DNA from: Serripes groenlandicus
Taxonomy: Eukaryota > Mollusca > Bivalvia > Cardiida > Cardiidae
Assembly: GCA_031761405.1 (NCBI GenBank)
Contig: JASEVX010000095.1
Span: 442,220-506,219 of the forward strand
Reading direction: 5' to 3'
DNA length: 64,000 bases
In this document: positions 11,144 through 22,825 of the stretch, in pieces
Layout: each line of letters opens with the position of its first letter
Position numbering within the stretch: the stretch's first letter is position 1
The notes under the pieces: model-generated
What the model saw: only the letters and a program-made list of their open reading frames with translations
Databases searched by the model: none
Told to the model about the DNA's origin: nothing
Translations under genes and position numbers: made by a program

Positions 11144-12700
11144 ACATGCCATCATATATCTCGGTTGTATTCAGATTTATATAAAATAAACGTTGAAGGG
11201 GGGTTCTTATTCGACTACGTACGTCAATCGAATTACAGTGCTTAACTAGCACACACCCGAGTGATCGTTGTCTTAGGTGACGCTTTATACACCCCTTGGC
11301 CATTATCCATCAGTCTATCCAATTTGGACTTTCGACTAAATCTAATGCAAAATATGTAGTCCGCTTTTGGATTCCCGGAGATTCAGATTTAGTCATATTC
11401 ACCAACGCATTTAAACCCCGTCGTAAAAGTATTAGTTAGTCACCCTGTAAGTAAAAACTTACAATCTCCTGAAGGAGTTGTTAGCCTGTGTATTATTGTA
11501 AATATTATCGTAAACTTCTGCAGAATGATACCAGCCAAGAGTGGACCAAGAGAGGATCAAACGTGTGATGTATCGAAGAACTTGATATTGTTACGCTATT
11601 AAACTATTCCATTCATTCACTTACTGTTAGGATTTCAAGGAAACATTAAGAATGACTTACTTATTATATAGCTGACAATATGATCAGAATGAAGCTTAAG
11701 AGTTGAAGGCCAACTAGATTGACACATGCCTATATCAAATGAAGACACCAACAATACCTAAAAAGCAATTTATTTTGTTTAATGACGGAGTCAAGACCAC
11801 ATGCGTGAGTAATGCTATCAGTGTCCAATTCAACCAACCTAATTCAGCGATAAGTAATATTTAAATACTTCAAAGCATACTTCATATTTGTTTCATCCCT
11901 GATAAAAATGCCAAACTATTTCATTTCTTATCAAATATTCTTACACAGCAAAGTAACTATTTATGTCAACTTAGTAATTTACTTAAATGCATTCCACCAT
12001 TCATTTTTACAAAATACTAGGGAAACACAAATGATGAAATATGCTTATATTCATTTTGAACCAGTTTAGAGGTACAAACATATTCTTATGTTTAACAAAG
12101 ACTCTTTCCTAAAAACGGTAGTAGAACGCCGACATTTAGTTCTATTTCGAATGTCTATTTGATTAGATACAGAATTAACACGCTAAACAAGTTGTTGAAT
12201 TTAGACTTTAATGACATATTAAATATCTCGTTAAGACAAGTTATCAGTTAACAATGTACACTCCACCTTGTGATTTGAGCATTGACACATGTGTTTACCG
12301 GCACTATTGGACACGTTCATATTAGGTTACTACAAATGCACTGGTAGCCCGTTGTAAGCATTTCTTTTTAAAGCATTTGTATATCATATTATGTATGACT
12401 TTAAACTATAATTGACAACAATCAACATGTAGATATGTGCAGTTACACATAAAGTTGTCTATATTTATATTAAAGTTGCACCGTCTATGTTACACGCCAG
12501 TCTACATATAAACATATCATGTAGCAATATGGAACACATAATTACAATTACATTTAAAAAATATATATGTTTGTTCATATCCCCTCCAAGCCGATGTCCT
12601 CATTCGTGATAGGCAGCTATTAACCCAGTCAAGAACTAAAGCAGTGTTAGTTACTTGACAAATGAGGTCATGTTGAATCATCGTCTTGACTTACACTAAA

Positions 12701-13021
12701 GGTGATTTGCAGTGACACAAGTGGAACTGAGCGTCAAGTCTTTGGTCAAAAGATATATAGAGGGTTAAACACGTACATTAAAGATATTTTGCAGTAACAT
12801 AAGTGGGACTGAACGTCTAGTCTTTTGTCAAATAATATACCGCAGAGTAAACATGTACACTAAAGGTAATTTGCAGTAACATAAGTGGCACTGAACGTCA
12901 AGTATTTGGTCAAAAAATATATCGAAGGTTAAATACGTACAACGAATGTCATTTGCAATAACTAAAATTGGACTGAATGTCTATTCTTTGGTCAAAACAT
13001 ATATAGAAGATTAAACATGTT
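12701..13021. repeat. 82-bp tandem repeat, 4 copies
   Basis: Monomers start near 12701, 12783, 12864 and 12947. They share TTTGCAGTAACATAAGTGG, ACTGAACGTC(A/T)AGT and TTGGTCAAAA with the other two arrays. The flanks are shared too: CCCTCCAAGCCGATGTCCTC lies upstream and AACATGTTAGCA downstream. This is the shortest of the three states of the locus. Confidence 0.9.
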
Positions 13022-13644
13022 AGCACGTTGGTGAGAGATGAATGAGGCTTTTGCATATACTTGTTTCAAAAGTCGGAAATAATGTTTCCAGCCCAAGTCG
13101 CCTCCGACTGAGCTACCAGAGGTTCAACAGTAAACATAGAATACAAAATACATATATACTACATAACTACATCTGAAATTAAACACGATACCTTTAGATC
13201 CCGAGTCTAAAGCCTGTCCGCTCAACCACACTCTTCCATAATGATCTTGTTTGCCTCAAACTCAGAGCAAGCAAAATTCACATCACTTGGATGTGATTTG
13301 TCTCTCCTCATTCCGCATTAGTTCCCTATATTTCAACAGTGTTACCGAAATAAATAATCTGGCTGTATAGGCATGCGGCATAAAGGAACCTGGGAACGTT
13401 GAATTCTGGTTGTGTTTGAATTTATCAAAGATCTTGAAACAAGTTTCAAATTTGAAATTGCTGTTTTCTATTTATTCGACATGCAATACCTATTGGCAAA
13501 GCAGATACAATGTATAAGATTTGCTGTAATGGTCGCTACTAATGTGAACATGTGCAATATTTGCGTCAGTCTTTCTGGAGTTTGCGACCAACGATCATCC
13601 ATATCAGTATGCGCCTGATACTGATCTTCCCTATTAGCCTTCAA

Positions 13645-13690
13645 TTACATGTATGAATCTATAGACATACACGCATCATGGGAGTCTTTA
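13645..13690. repeat. Single seed copy of the 23-bp repeat (unit 2)
   Basis: ACATGTATGAATCTATAGAC and ATACACGCATCATGGGAGTC sit at the position where unit 1 has about 37 copies. The flanking ACGAATATTACCACAATTC is shared with the right flank of the unit 1 array. This shows that the array lies on an otherwise equivalent locus. Confidence 0.75.
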
Positions 13691-13821
13691 AAACGAATAT
13701 TACCACAATTCCGACTTAACAAACAATCATTTTTATCGTTGATTGCATTTATTTCAAAACCCTCTAATGCATGTTTTTATGTAACATAGTTCATTTAGAA
13801 ATGTTATTTTGGAATTAAGCA

Positions 13822-14106
13822 ATTGATATCTTAATGTACTAGTTAGATGTTATCTATTACGTCACGGCAAAGGCATTACTAAATATGAATTGATGAGTTA
13901 CTACTTGAATAAAGTAGTTGATGTCTTAATGTACTCGCTACATATATTCGATTCCTTCACGACAAAGGAATTACTAAATATGAATTGATGACTTACTACT
14001 TGAATAAAGTAATTGATGTCTTAATGTACTCGCTACATAGATTCGATCCCGTCACGACAAAGGCATTACTAAATAGGAATAGATGCCTTACTACTTAAAT
14101 AAAGTA
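13822..14106. repeat. 95-bp tandem triplication
   Basis: The motif AT(A/G)TCTTAATGTACT recurs at 13826, 13921 and 14016, an exact 95-base period. Each monomer also has CGTCACG(G/A)CAAAGG and TACTTGAATAAAGTA. Units 1 and 3 have one copy of the related stretch (about 8412-8510 and 31190-31275), so the triplication is specific to unit 2. Confidence 0.88.
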
Positions 14107-14119
14107 ATTGAAATCAAAA

Positions 14120-15055
14120 CTAAAGACTGTGATTTACACATCTATTGACATTTACAAGTATCCGTTAATATTGAACGGTTCATATCGCGGGTTCGATCCC
14201 AACTCGGCTCATTCAAAGACTTTAGAAAATGGTAGTAATAATGTCTTAATTCCTTAGTGCTCAGGGTTATTGGGTTAGCATTATGACGGACTGACTGGCT
14301 TTTGTCAGAAAAGATGGACAAGTGGTACTGGTAACGTATCCAGGATAAACCGTGATTTATTCAGAATAGTGTTGAAAGCGGCGTATAATACTATTAATAC
14401 AAATAATCCACTAACTTCACGTGGAATACTTTATAAGTGTTCTGTCGATGTGATATAACTATAAACAAAAGCTGTTTAAAGCGGTCTGTCGTACCAAAGG
14501 TCCCGGGTTCGAGTCCCGTGATGAGCGAGTTTTCACTTTGGGATTTGTCCACACAAACTGCGGGATTTCTAGTTAAGTCTCCAGGAAGCAGACACGAGCG
14601 TGATTAATATAAAATGAAAGCTTGTTTTGCAATCGATGTAAGAAGTTTAAATTAAACTACAAACGAATAAACATAAGCTATCAATAGGACCATAACATTA
14701 CCTTACACCTTGTGAACAAAAGAACAACGTTTTGAATAGTATCGGATTGTGCATCTCAATTAATAGTTGTATACAGTTTAGCTTGTCCACTGGAAAATAA
14801 ACAAGTTGGCATTTCATACCAGTGTAGGTTCAGATCACTGTGGCCATCTGCTAAGTTCAATCAGAGTATTCACTCTTTGCACTGAAACTTACTGTAGGGA
14901 TATGCAGGCTGATCTTGACATATACCTTTCACAAAAGTGAACGTGTACCTTTACCCATGGGCTGGCTCATATCGTATTGTATTCATCTACAAGTACGCAC
15001 GCTGTATGATGCCTCTGTAGCTGACAACGTTTGATAACATTGTGACGAGAGGCAA
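14120..15055. repeat. D+S composite, copy 4, split by a SINE
   Basis: The D part has CGCGGGTTCGATCCCAACTC near 14186. The S part begins near 14433 and is interrupted by a SINE at 14481-14644. It then resumes and ends in a half MITE near 15000-15055 (TATGATGCCTCTGTAGCTGA). Confidence 0.68.
14481..14644 (+). mobile_element. Short tRNA-derived SINE insertion
   Basis: A B box, CCCGGGTTCGAGTCCCG, lies near 14504, preceded by GTACCAAAGG. The element interrupts the S module. A 7-base duplication, GTTTAAA, flanks it at 14474-14480 and 14645-14651. Other S modules read through this point uninterrupted. A related copy lies in reverse at 36425-36575, sharing the GTACCAAAGGTCCCG and TTTCCACACAA motifs. 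Confidence 0.65.
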
Positions 15056-15184
15056 ACATATTTATAATGAGCGAATTCACTTATTGTCAACATGTTTATT
15101 ACTTCATAGAATACCTTTTTTATTTATTAGATGTTCCGTGTTTTGTTTATAATAGCACAATTATCAATTTAACAGCCCGCTATC

Positions 15185-15441
15185 GGGGTTCGGCTTGACA
15201 CCAAGGACTCACTGATAAGTGTTCTGACAGAGCTACCGGGGTTCGGCTTGACACCAAGGACTCACTGATAAGTGTTCTGACCGAGCTACCGGGGTTCGGC
15301 TTGACACCAAGGACTCACTGATAAGTGTTCTGACCGAGCTACCGGGGTTCGGCTTGACACCAAGGACTCACTGATAAGTGTTCTGACAGAGCTATCGGGG
15401 TTCGGCTTGACATCAAGGAATCACTGATAAGTGTTCTGTCA
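15185..15441. repeat. 53-bp tandem repeat, 5 copies
   Basis: GGGGTTCGGCTTGACA starts at 15185, 15238, 15291, 15344 and 15397, exactly 53 bases apart. The copies are nearly identical, which suggests recent amplification. The last copy runs into GATAAGTGTTCTGTC, the normal start of an S module. It is the same satellite family as 19790-22115, with GACACCAAGGACTCACTG in place of GTCACCAAGGAATCATTG. Confidence 0.95.
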
Positions 15442-15444
15442 TCT

Positions 15445-15990
15445 TGATAAATAAACACAAACCATTCCCTTACCTTGCAATTTTGAACAAAGAAACAACG
15501 GTTTGAATAGTATCGGAATGTGCATCTCAAAAAACAGTTGAATATAATAAACACAAACCATTCATTTACCTTGCAATTTGTGAACAAAGAAACATCGGTT
15601 TGAATAGTATCGAAGTGTGCATCTCAAAAAAACAGTTGTATAAAGATAAACCTGTCCACGCGAAAATAAACATGTTAGCATTTATAACCATTGTAGGTTC
15701 AGATCCCTTTAGCCTTGAACTAGGTTCAATCAAAATCTTCACACTTTGAGCAAAATTTCTAGCGAACCTCTGCAAGTATCATATAAACAGTGTATATTTG
15801 AAACTCACTGCGGGGATGTGTTTGCTGATCTGGACCTATACTTGTACAAAAGTCAATGTGTACCTTCACCTATGGGCGTTCTCCTATCTTATTGTATTCA
15901 ATTATTCAACTATATAATTAACCATTTTTACACAAACAGACGTTTTATAATGCATCTGTATTGGACAACTTTTAAAAACAGTGTAAAAAA
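15445..15990. repeat. S module, copy 5, with duplicated 5' part
   Basis: The stretch from AATAAACACAAACCATTC to TGCATCTCAAAAAACAGTTG occurs twice (near 15450 and near 15546), about 96 bases apart. After that the module continues once, through TTCACCTATGGGCGTTCTCC to ACAGACGTTTTATAATGCAT. The 86-codon frame at 15746-16006 is inside the module and is not a gene. Confidence 0.6.
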
Positions 15991-16142
15991 AACCCGAATA
16001 TATTGACTATTGCTACCATGTTTATTAATTCATAAAAAATACTTTTTTTTTTTTAATAATTGAGTGTTCGGTACTTTTTTTTTAAATTTGATCGAGATGG
16101 TTTTCGAACTCCAAATTACCAGATTGACAATCAACTACCGAC

Positions 16143-16870
16143 AGTTTTGAATAGATCGAAATATGCATATCAATTAACAGTTTTATAACGTTGAGCCTGT
16201 CTGTGGGAAAATAAACAAGTTTGCAAGTTTAACCAGCGATCACTTTGGCCATATATTTGTATTAAACAAAATCTTCCCACTTTGAACGAAATATCAAACA
16301 AACAAAGTAAGTACAATATGAAAAGTGCATACCTGAAACATAAAAGTTTAACGTGTACCTTTATCCATGGGCGGACTCATATAGTATTGTATATTTATAT
16401 AAATTTACCTCGTGTCTTTTATTCAAATATATATCTAACCCTTTCCAAAATAAAGAAGCCTTTTCAGCAGCAAACGTTGTGGGGATGCATTTGCTGATCT
16501 TGACCTACACTGTGCATAACAGTTTAACGTGTACCTTTATCCATGGGCGGACTCATATAGTTTTGTATATTTATATAAATTTACCTCGTGTCTTTTATTC
16601 AACTATATATCTAACCCTTTCCAAAATAAAGAAGCCTTTTCAGCAGAAAACGTTGTGGGGATGCATAGGCTGATCTGGACCTACACTGTGCATAACAGTT
16701 TAACGTGTACCTTTATCCATGGGCGGACTCATATAGATTTGTATACTTATATAAATTTACCTCGTGTATTTTATTCAACTATATATCTAACCCTTTCCAA
16801 AATACAGAAGCTGTATGACGCCTTTGCAGCAGAAAACATTGTGGCAAGAGAAGAATATATTTATAATGTG
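16143..16870. repeat. S module, copy 6, with 176-bp triplication
   Basis: The motif GTTTAACGTGTACCTTTATC starts at 16346, 16522 and 16698, a period of 176. Each monomer spans CCATGGGCGGACTCATATAG, ACCTCGTGT(C/A)TTTTATTCAA, AACCCTTTCCAAAATA and GATGCAT(T/A).GCTGATCT. The third copy ends in a longer MITE part (GCCTTTGCAGCAGAAAAC). The equivalent part in units 1 (5805) and 3 (32800) is single. Open frames of 71-126 codons here only reflect the repetition. Confidence 0.88.
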
Positions 16871-17204
16871 CACATTTTCCTTCTGTCAGAAGGTTTTATA
16901 CTTCACTAAATCGTTTATCTTTTATTAAATTATGTATTTATTTTTTTATATGAATGTTTTCAAAGTCGTTAACTGAAGATTGGTTCCAATGTGATACATT
17001 TATATATTGTATTAATGGTTTAGATCATTTACCCTTTCTTTTAACTGTACATTTATGGTATGTATTATACACTGAATCTGGTGAACTCTACCCTGACTCA
17101 CATTTCATAACATCGAACATGTACATTTAAGCATGGCTTTCCATGAATCTAAACTGAAATCTAATCGTTAATGCTAGTTGTGAAAATACCTCTACGAAAC
17201 GTTA

Positions 17205-17290
17205 TTCACCAGACGTGGTCAATATTTGTAAATTTCTTCGGGAAATTGCATTAAGCCTTTGGTCCCACTTTGATTTATGTTGGCAATTAC
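17205..17290. repeat. Single-copy relative of the 47-bp monomer (unit 2, first)
   Basis: CACCAGACGTGGTCAATATT, TGTAAATTTCTTCGGGAAAT and CCTTTGGTCCCACTTTG match the other seeds. It is followed after a short AT-rich join by sequence equivalent to 7240. The roughly 900 bases that follow the seed in unit 1 are therefore deleted here. Confidence 0.5.
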
Positions 17291-18789
17291 GAGGTCTATC
17301 GAGACTAGAATTATGATTTCGATTTCCGACTTGCTCATTGAATCGAATTGTTTGTTACATATATAATATCATACATATTTTAATGCCAATAAATCCATTA
17401 GCAAAAAAACAACATTTCTGAATGATATAGTCTTTAAAAAATGTGCAGAGATCATTTGTTCTGTGATATATTTATTGTTGTTGGTGTTTGATATTATTTA
17501 TAATTACGCTGGAGTATTGCTTTTTGTTAGATAATGAAAACCATAAAGGAATTTAAAACAAATGTTTTCCTTTTCTTTTGTGGCCACAGTTGCATGATAT
17601 TTTCATCAATTTAGTATATACGGTACCAATGATACATTGCTTGTATATGTTTTATATATGCACCTTTTAAGATCACCTGGACAAGACGGCTCAATGTGAT
17701 ATTTGGCAAACAGACTCTGTCATTGTCCAATGTTAACTTTTGGCTTTAGTTAACAGTGATGTTCCATGCATGTTTCCCATATAGATTTTCCAAAACATGT
17801 CCGTTCACTATAGATCTGCAATGGCAACACACGGAAAACCTTTCAAACTTTTCTTGTCAGCAGCTTCTGGCCCAGTTTTGAGGCATTTTCACAGTTTGCT
17901 TAATCTGTTTGGATTCATTAAAATATGCTGTCATGACTGTTTCCATATATCAATATTGTTCCTTGGATAGCCCCTTTACAAATGTATACCAAGATTTGAA
18001 TTGTATTCAATGCATAACTTTGTTGCTATGGCTAATATCGCAAAAAAGAAATACAAAGGTGTTTTTTTTCGGAAAAACTACTGGTGCCTTGTAAATTTCG
18101 CCGAAATGTTCCTTCTTTATTCATCTAACAAGTTTGCTCAAGCTGGTGCAAATCCTCTAAAAATAAAACCGTGGATTTGGGTTTGGATTTCGTCCAGTGC
18201 TATAGTGATATACAAAGATATCCTTGACTAATAACTGCTTTCAATATAATTAGGCACAAATATTCTTGGTTTGACCCTCAGTCGGTATGTTCTAGCCGTG
18301 GCTGGGGGTCCAAGCATGGTTCCTTTTGTCATATTTAATTGATTTTTTATATTTATTTGTGAGGGTATGATGATATGCTCGCATGTGCTTCTCTTGTATT
18401 AATTCGTTCAATATGTGCTGTTAATTGATATCAATAATGTTCTTCTTTTGTTATGTTCAATATATCCATGATCAAACACTTTCTCCCAGTCTAGTCCGTG
18501 GTTTAGAAAATTATTTTCTTTCAAACCTTTTTTTCTCCAACATCCTTACCAATTCAGTCTATTGCATTTGTGCAGAGATTTGATTTTCTATTTAATTAGC
18601 CTAAAACTGTCTCGTACTATTTGTTTCTCATGTATGTTTTCGTGTAAATTAGTTTATTTAAAAATGTGTTATTATTAAGCAATTGCTATCTTAATGTACT
18701 AGTTACATGTATTCGATTTCACCACGACAAAGGCATTATCAAATATGAATGGATGACTTACTACTTGAATAAAGTAATTGAATTATAAG

Positions 18790-19640
18790 CTATGGATTGT
18801 GATTACACATGTATTGGTATTGAATAGTATATGTCAACATTGAACTGTTGAGGTCGCGGGTTCGATCCAAGCTCGGCTCATTAATAGATTCTAGAAAATG
18901 GTAGTAAATACTCACCTCCTTGGCGCTCAGGTATGTGAGGTAAGCATTATTACCGACTGACTGGCTTTTGTCAGAATAAATGGGCAAGTGGTACTGGTAA
19001 CGTATCCAGGAAAAAACGTGCAGAATAGAGTCGAGAAACTATTTATACAAATACTTCACTTAAGTCACGTGGAACAATTGATAAGTGTTCTGTCGCCGTG
19101 ATATAACTATAAACAAAGTATGTTTAAAACAGCGTTAAACACCAACAGAATAAACAAACAGCTATCAATAGGACCATATCATTACCTTACACCTTGTGAT
19201 AAAAGAAACAACGTTTTGAATAGTATCGGAATGTGCATCTCAATTAATAGTTGTTCAAATTGAGCCTGTCTACGGGAAAATACACATATTGGCATTTTAA
19301 ACCAGCGTAAGTTTAGATCACTTTAACCATCCACTTAGTTCAATCAGAATCTTCACAGTTGACCCAACTTTATAACGAACCTATATTAGTACCACATAAA
19401 CAGTGTATATTTGATACTCACTGCGTGGACGTTTAGGCTGATCTGGACATATTCTTTTCACAAAAATCAACATGTACCTTTACCCATGGGCTGCTCCTTT
19501 AGTAGTGCATTTATATAAGCAGTAACCACCCCCACCCTGTTTTTACTTAACTATATAATAAACCCTTTTACACATGCAGACGCTTTATGATGACTCTGTA
19601 GCAGACAACTTTTGAAAACATTGTGACAAAGGGTGAATAT
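18790..19640. repeat. D+S composite, copy 7
   Basis: The D part has GCGGGTTCGATCCAAGCTCG near 18857. The S part begins near 19078 (ATAAGTGTTCTGTCGCCGTG), passes ATCAATAGGACCATATCATT and GGCTGATCTGGACATATTC, and ends with the half MITE CAGACGCTTTATGATGACTC and ACTTTTGAAAACATTGTGAC. The large 53-bp array follows about 150 bases later. Confidence 0.7.
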
Positions 19641-19789
19641 ATTTATAATGAGCAAATTGACATATTGTCAAAATGTCGTTAACTTCATGAAAAGTTGTTC
19701 TTTTATTAATTGAGTTTTTCGTATTTCTTTTATAGATGTTGGTTGAGCTTGGTTAAGTACTCATAATTACAAATTACAAATTACGGTCC

Positions 19790-22115
19790 GCTACCGGGAT
19801 TTGGCTTGTCACCAAGGTATCATTGATAAGTATTCTGACATAGCTACCGGGGTTCGTCTTGTCACCAAGGTATCATAGATAAGTGTTCTGACATAGCTAC
19901 AAGGGTGAGACTTGTCACCAAGGTATCATTGATATGTATTCTGACATAGCTGCCGGGGTTCGGCTTGTCACCAGGGAATCATTAATAAGTATTCTGACAT
20001 AGCTACCAGGGTTTGGCTTGTCACCAAGGTATCATTGATAAGTATTCTGACATAGCAACAAGGGTGAGACTTGTCAACAAGGAATCATTGATAAGTATTC
20101 TGACATAGCTACCGGGGTTTGGCTTGTCACCAAGATATCATTGATAAGTATTTTGACATAGCTACCGGGGTTCGGCTTGTCACCAAGGAATCATTGATAA
20201 GTATTCTGACATAGCTGCCGGGGTTCGGGTTGTCACAAAAGTATCATTGATAAGTATTCTTACATAGCTACCGGGGTTCGGCTTGTCACTAAGGAATCAT
20301 TGATAAGTATTCTGACATAGCTACAGGGGTTCTGTTTGTCACCAATGAATCATTGATAAGTATTCTGACAAAGCTACCTGGGTTCGGCTTGTCACCAAGG
20401 AATCATTGATAAGTATTCTGACATAGCTACAGGGGTTTGGCTTGTCACCAAGGAATCATTGATAAGTATTCTGACATAGCTACCATGCTTTGGCTTGTCA
20501 CTCAGGAATGATTGATAAGTATTCTGAGATAGCTACCGGGGTTCACCTTGTCACCAAGAAATCATTGATAATATTCAGACATAGCTACCGGGGTTCGGCT
20601 TGTCACCCAGGAACCATTGATACGTGTTCTGACATAGCTACCGGGGTTTGGCTTGTCATCCAGGAATCATTGATAAGTATTCTGACATAGCTACAAGGGT
20701 TTGGCTTGGCACCCAGGAATCATTGACAAGTATTCTGACATAACTATCGGCGTTCGCCTTGTAACCAAGGAATCATTGATAAGTATTCTGACATAGCTAC
20801 CGGGGTTTGGCCTGTCACCAAGGTATCATTGATAAGTATTCTCACATAGCTGCAGGAGTTCGGCTTGTCACCAAGGAATCATTGATAAGTATTCTAACAT
20901 AGCTACCGGGGTTCGGTTTATCAGTCATGACTTATTGATAAGTATTCTGACATAGCTACCGGGGTTCGACTTGTCACCAAGGTATCATTGATAAGTATTC
21001 TGACATAGCTACCGGGGTTTGACTTGTCACCTATGAATCATTGATAAGTATTCTGATATAGCTACCGGTGTTCGGCTTGTAACAAATGTATCATTGATAG
21101 ATGTGTTGACATAGCTACCAGGGTTCGGCTTGTCACCAAGGTATCATTGATAAGTATTCTGAAATAGCTACAAGGGTGAGATTTGTCACCAAGGTATCAT
21201 TGGTAAGTATTCTGACATAGCTGCCGGGGTTTGGCTTGTCACCAATGTATCATTGATAAGTATGCTGACATAGCTACCGGTGTTCGGCTTGTCACCACGG
21301 AATCATTGATAAGTATTCTGACATAGCTCCAAGTGTGAGACTTGTCACTAATGAATTATTGATAAGTATTCTGCCATAGCTACCGGGGTAAGGCTTGTCA
21401 GCAAGGAATCATTGATAAATGTTCTGACATAGCTACAACGGTGAGACTTGTCACCAAGGAATCATTGATAAGTATTCTAACATAGCTACCGTGGATCGGC
21501 TTGTCACCAAGGTATCATTGATAAGTTTTCTGACATAGCTACCGGGATTCGGCTTGTCAGCAAAGTATCATTGATAATTATTCTGACATAGCTACTAGGG
21601 TTTGGCTTGTCACCAATGTATCATTGATAAGTATTCTGACATAGATACCGGGTTTGGCTTGTCACCAAGGAATCATTGATAAGTATTCTGACATAGTTAC
21701 CCGGGTTCGGATTGTCACATAGGAATCATTGATAAGCATTCTGGCATAGCTACCGGTGTTCGGCTTGTCACAAAGGTATCATTGATAGGTATTCTGACAT
21801 AGCTACCAGGGTTCGGCTTGTCACCAAGGAATCATTGATAAGTATTCTGACATAGCTACCGGGGTTCGCCTTGTCACCAAGGAATCATTGATATGTATTC
21901 TGACATAGCTACCGGGTTCGGCTTATTACCAAGGAATCATTGATAAGTGTTCTGACATAGCTACAAGGGTGATACTTGTCACCAAGGTATCATTGATAAT
22001 TATCCTGACATAGCTACCGGGGTTTGGCTTGTCACCCAGGAATCATTGGTAAATGTTCTGACATAGCTACAAGGGTTCGGCTTGTCACCAAGGAATCACT
22101 GATAAGTGTTATGTT
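19790..22115. repeat. 53-bp satellite array, about 44 copies
   Basis: The consensus monomer reads GCTACCGGGGTTCGGCTTGT, CACCAAGGAATCATTGATAA, GTATTCTGACATA (53 bases). The span divided by 53 is 43.9. Variants recur out of phase, such as ACAAGGGTGAGACTTGTC (near 19899, 20057, 21169, 21436) and GTATCATT versus GAATCATT, which suggests block duplications within the array. The last copy runs into CATGATATAACTATAAA, the normal S-module continuation. The monomer is therefore an amplified S-module start plus the end of a minus-strand tRNA-like head. Confidence 0.96.
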
Positions 22116-22260
22116 GCCATGATATAACTATAAAGAAAAACTGTTTAAAACGGCATTAAACCCCAAACACATAAACACGCAGCTATCAACTGGACCATAC
22201 TATTACCTTGCACTCTGTGAACAAAGAAAAAATGTTTTGAATTGTATCGGAATTTTACAT
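22090..22260. repeat. Truncated S module, copy 8
   Basis: After the array the S module continues through GGCATTAAACCCCAAACACA, ACTGGACCATACTATTACCT and GAACAAAGAAAAAATG. It then breaks off near TATCGGAATTTTACAT, where unrelated sequence starts. The 3' part and half MITE are missing. Confidence 0.6.
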
Positions 22261-22330
22261 TGTAGGAAATCATCAATTCATATTTAGTAATGCTTTTGCC
22301 GTGAGCGAAGTTGTCTGTATAAACAGGAAC

Positions 22331-22460
22331 GTAGTATGTTACCTGAAAATAATGTTATGTGGGGTGAAGGTGCGAGAAAGTCATTACACACAAACGTAGT
22401 AAGTTGTCTGAAAATAAGGTTATTATGAGGTGAATGTGCGAGAAAGTCATTAAACAGACA
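22331..22460. repeat. 65-bp tandem duplication
   Basis: GTAGTATGTTACCTGAAAAT (22331) and GTAGTAAGTTGTCTGAAAAT (22396) start two copies, each ending in GTGCGAGAAAGTCATTA. Unit 3 has a single version near 33909 (TTGCCTGAAAATACTG and GTGCTAGAAATTCATTAAAC). Both are followed by a SINE-tail motif (GCGTGATATAACT / CCGTGATATAACT). Confidence 0.7.
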
Positions 22461-22739
22461 TTAGATGAACTGGCCGGCGTGATATAACTTAAAACTGCTT
22501 TAAACTCCAATCAATCATTTACACTAAATGGAAAGTCGATAGAATACATATTTAGCATATGGTTCAGATTATATACCCTTTCTTTTAACTGTACATATAT
22601 TTTATCTGATATAAACTGAATCTGGTGAACTCAGTTTTGACACTCATTTTATAACAACGAACATGTACAGTTTAACATGGCCTTCCATGAATCAACATAG
22701 TAAAATAATTGTAAATGCTATTGTAATTCTAGGAAACGG

Positions 22740-22825
22740 TATTCGCCAGATTTGGTCAATATGTGTAAATTATCTTGGGAAATTCTAGTATACCTTTCGT
22801 CCTACTTTGATTTATGTTGGCAATG
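22740..22825. repeat. Single-copy relative of the 47-bp monomer (unit 2, second)
   Basis: TATTCGCCAGATTTGGTCAA, TATGTGTAAATTATCTTGGG and CTTTCGTCCTACTTTG. Here the downstream region equivalent to 6230-7220 is present (TTTGCACTTCGTAGTGGCTT near 22932), unlike in the first inner copy. Confidence 0.5.

Larger units (their letters stand above)
1310..11545. repeat. Segmental duplication, unit 1 of 3
   Basis: Landmarks run in the same order as in units 2 and 3: GAAGCTTAAGAGTTGAAGGC (1447), 82-bp array (2417), GGCATGCAGCGTAAAGGAAT region (3150), 23-bp array (3460), D+S composite (4545), CGCCAGACGTGGTCAAT (6050), a TAACAATGATGTTCCTTGC block (7557), second D+S composite (8590), TTAA-type MITEs (9732 and 10993), and CTTCTGCAGAATGATACCAG at the right end (11514). 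The unit is about 10.2 kb. It alone has the expanded 23-bp array and an extra stretch at about 9935-10715. No protein gene is recognised inside it. Confidence 0.8.
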
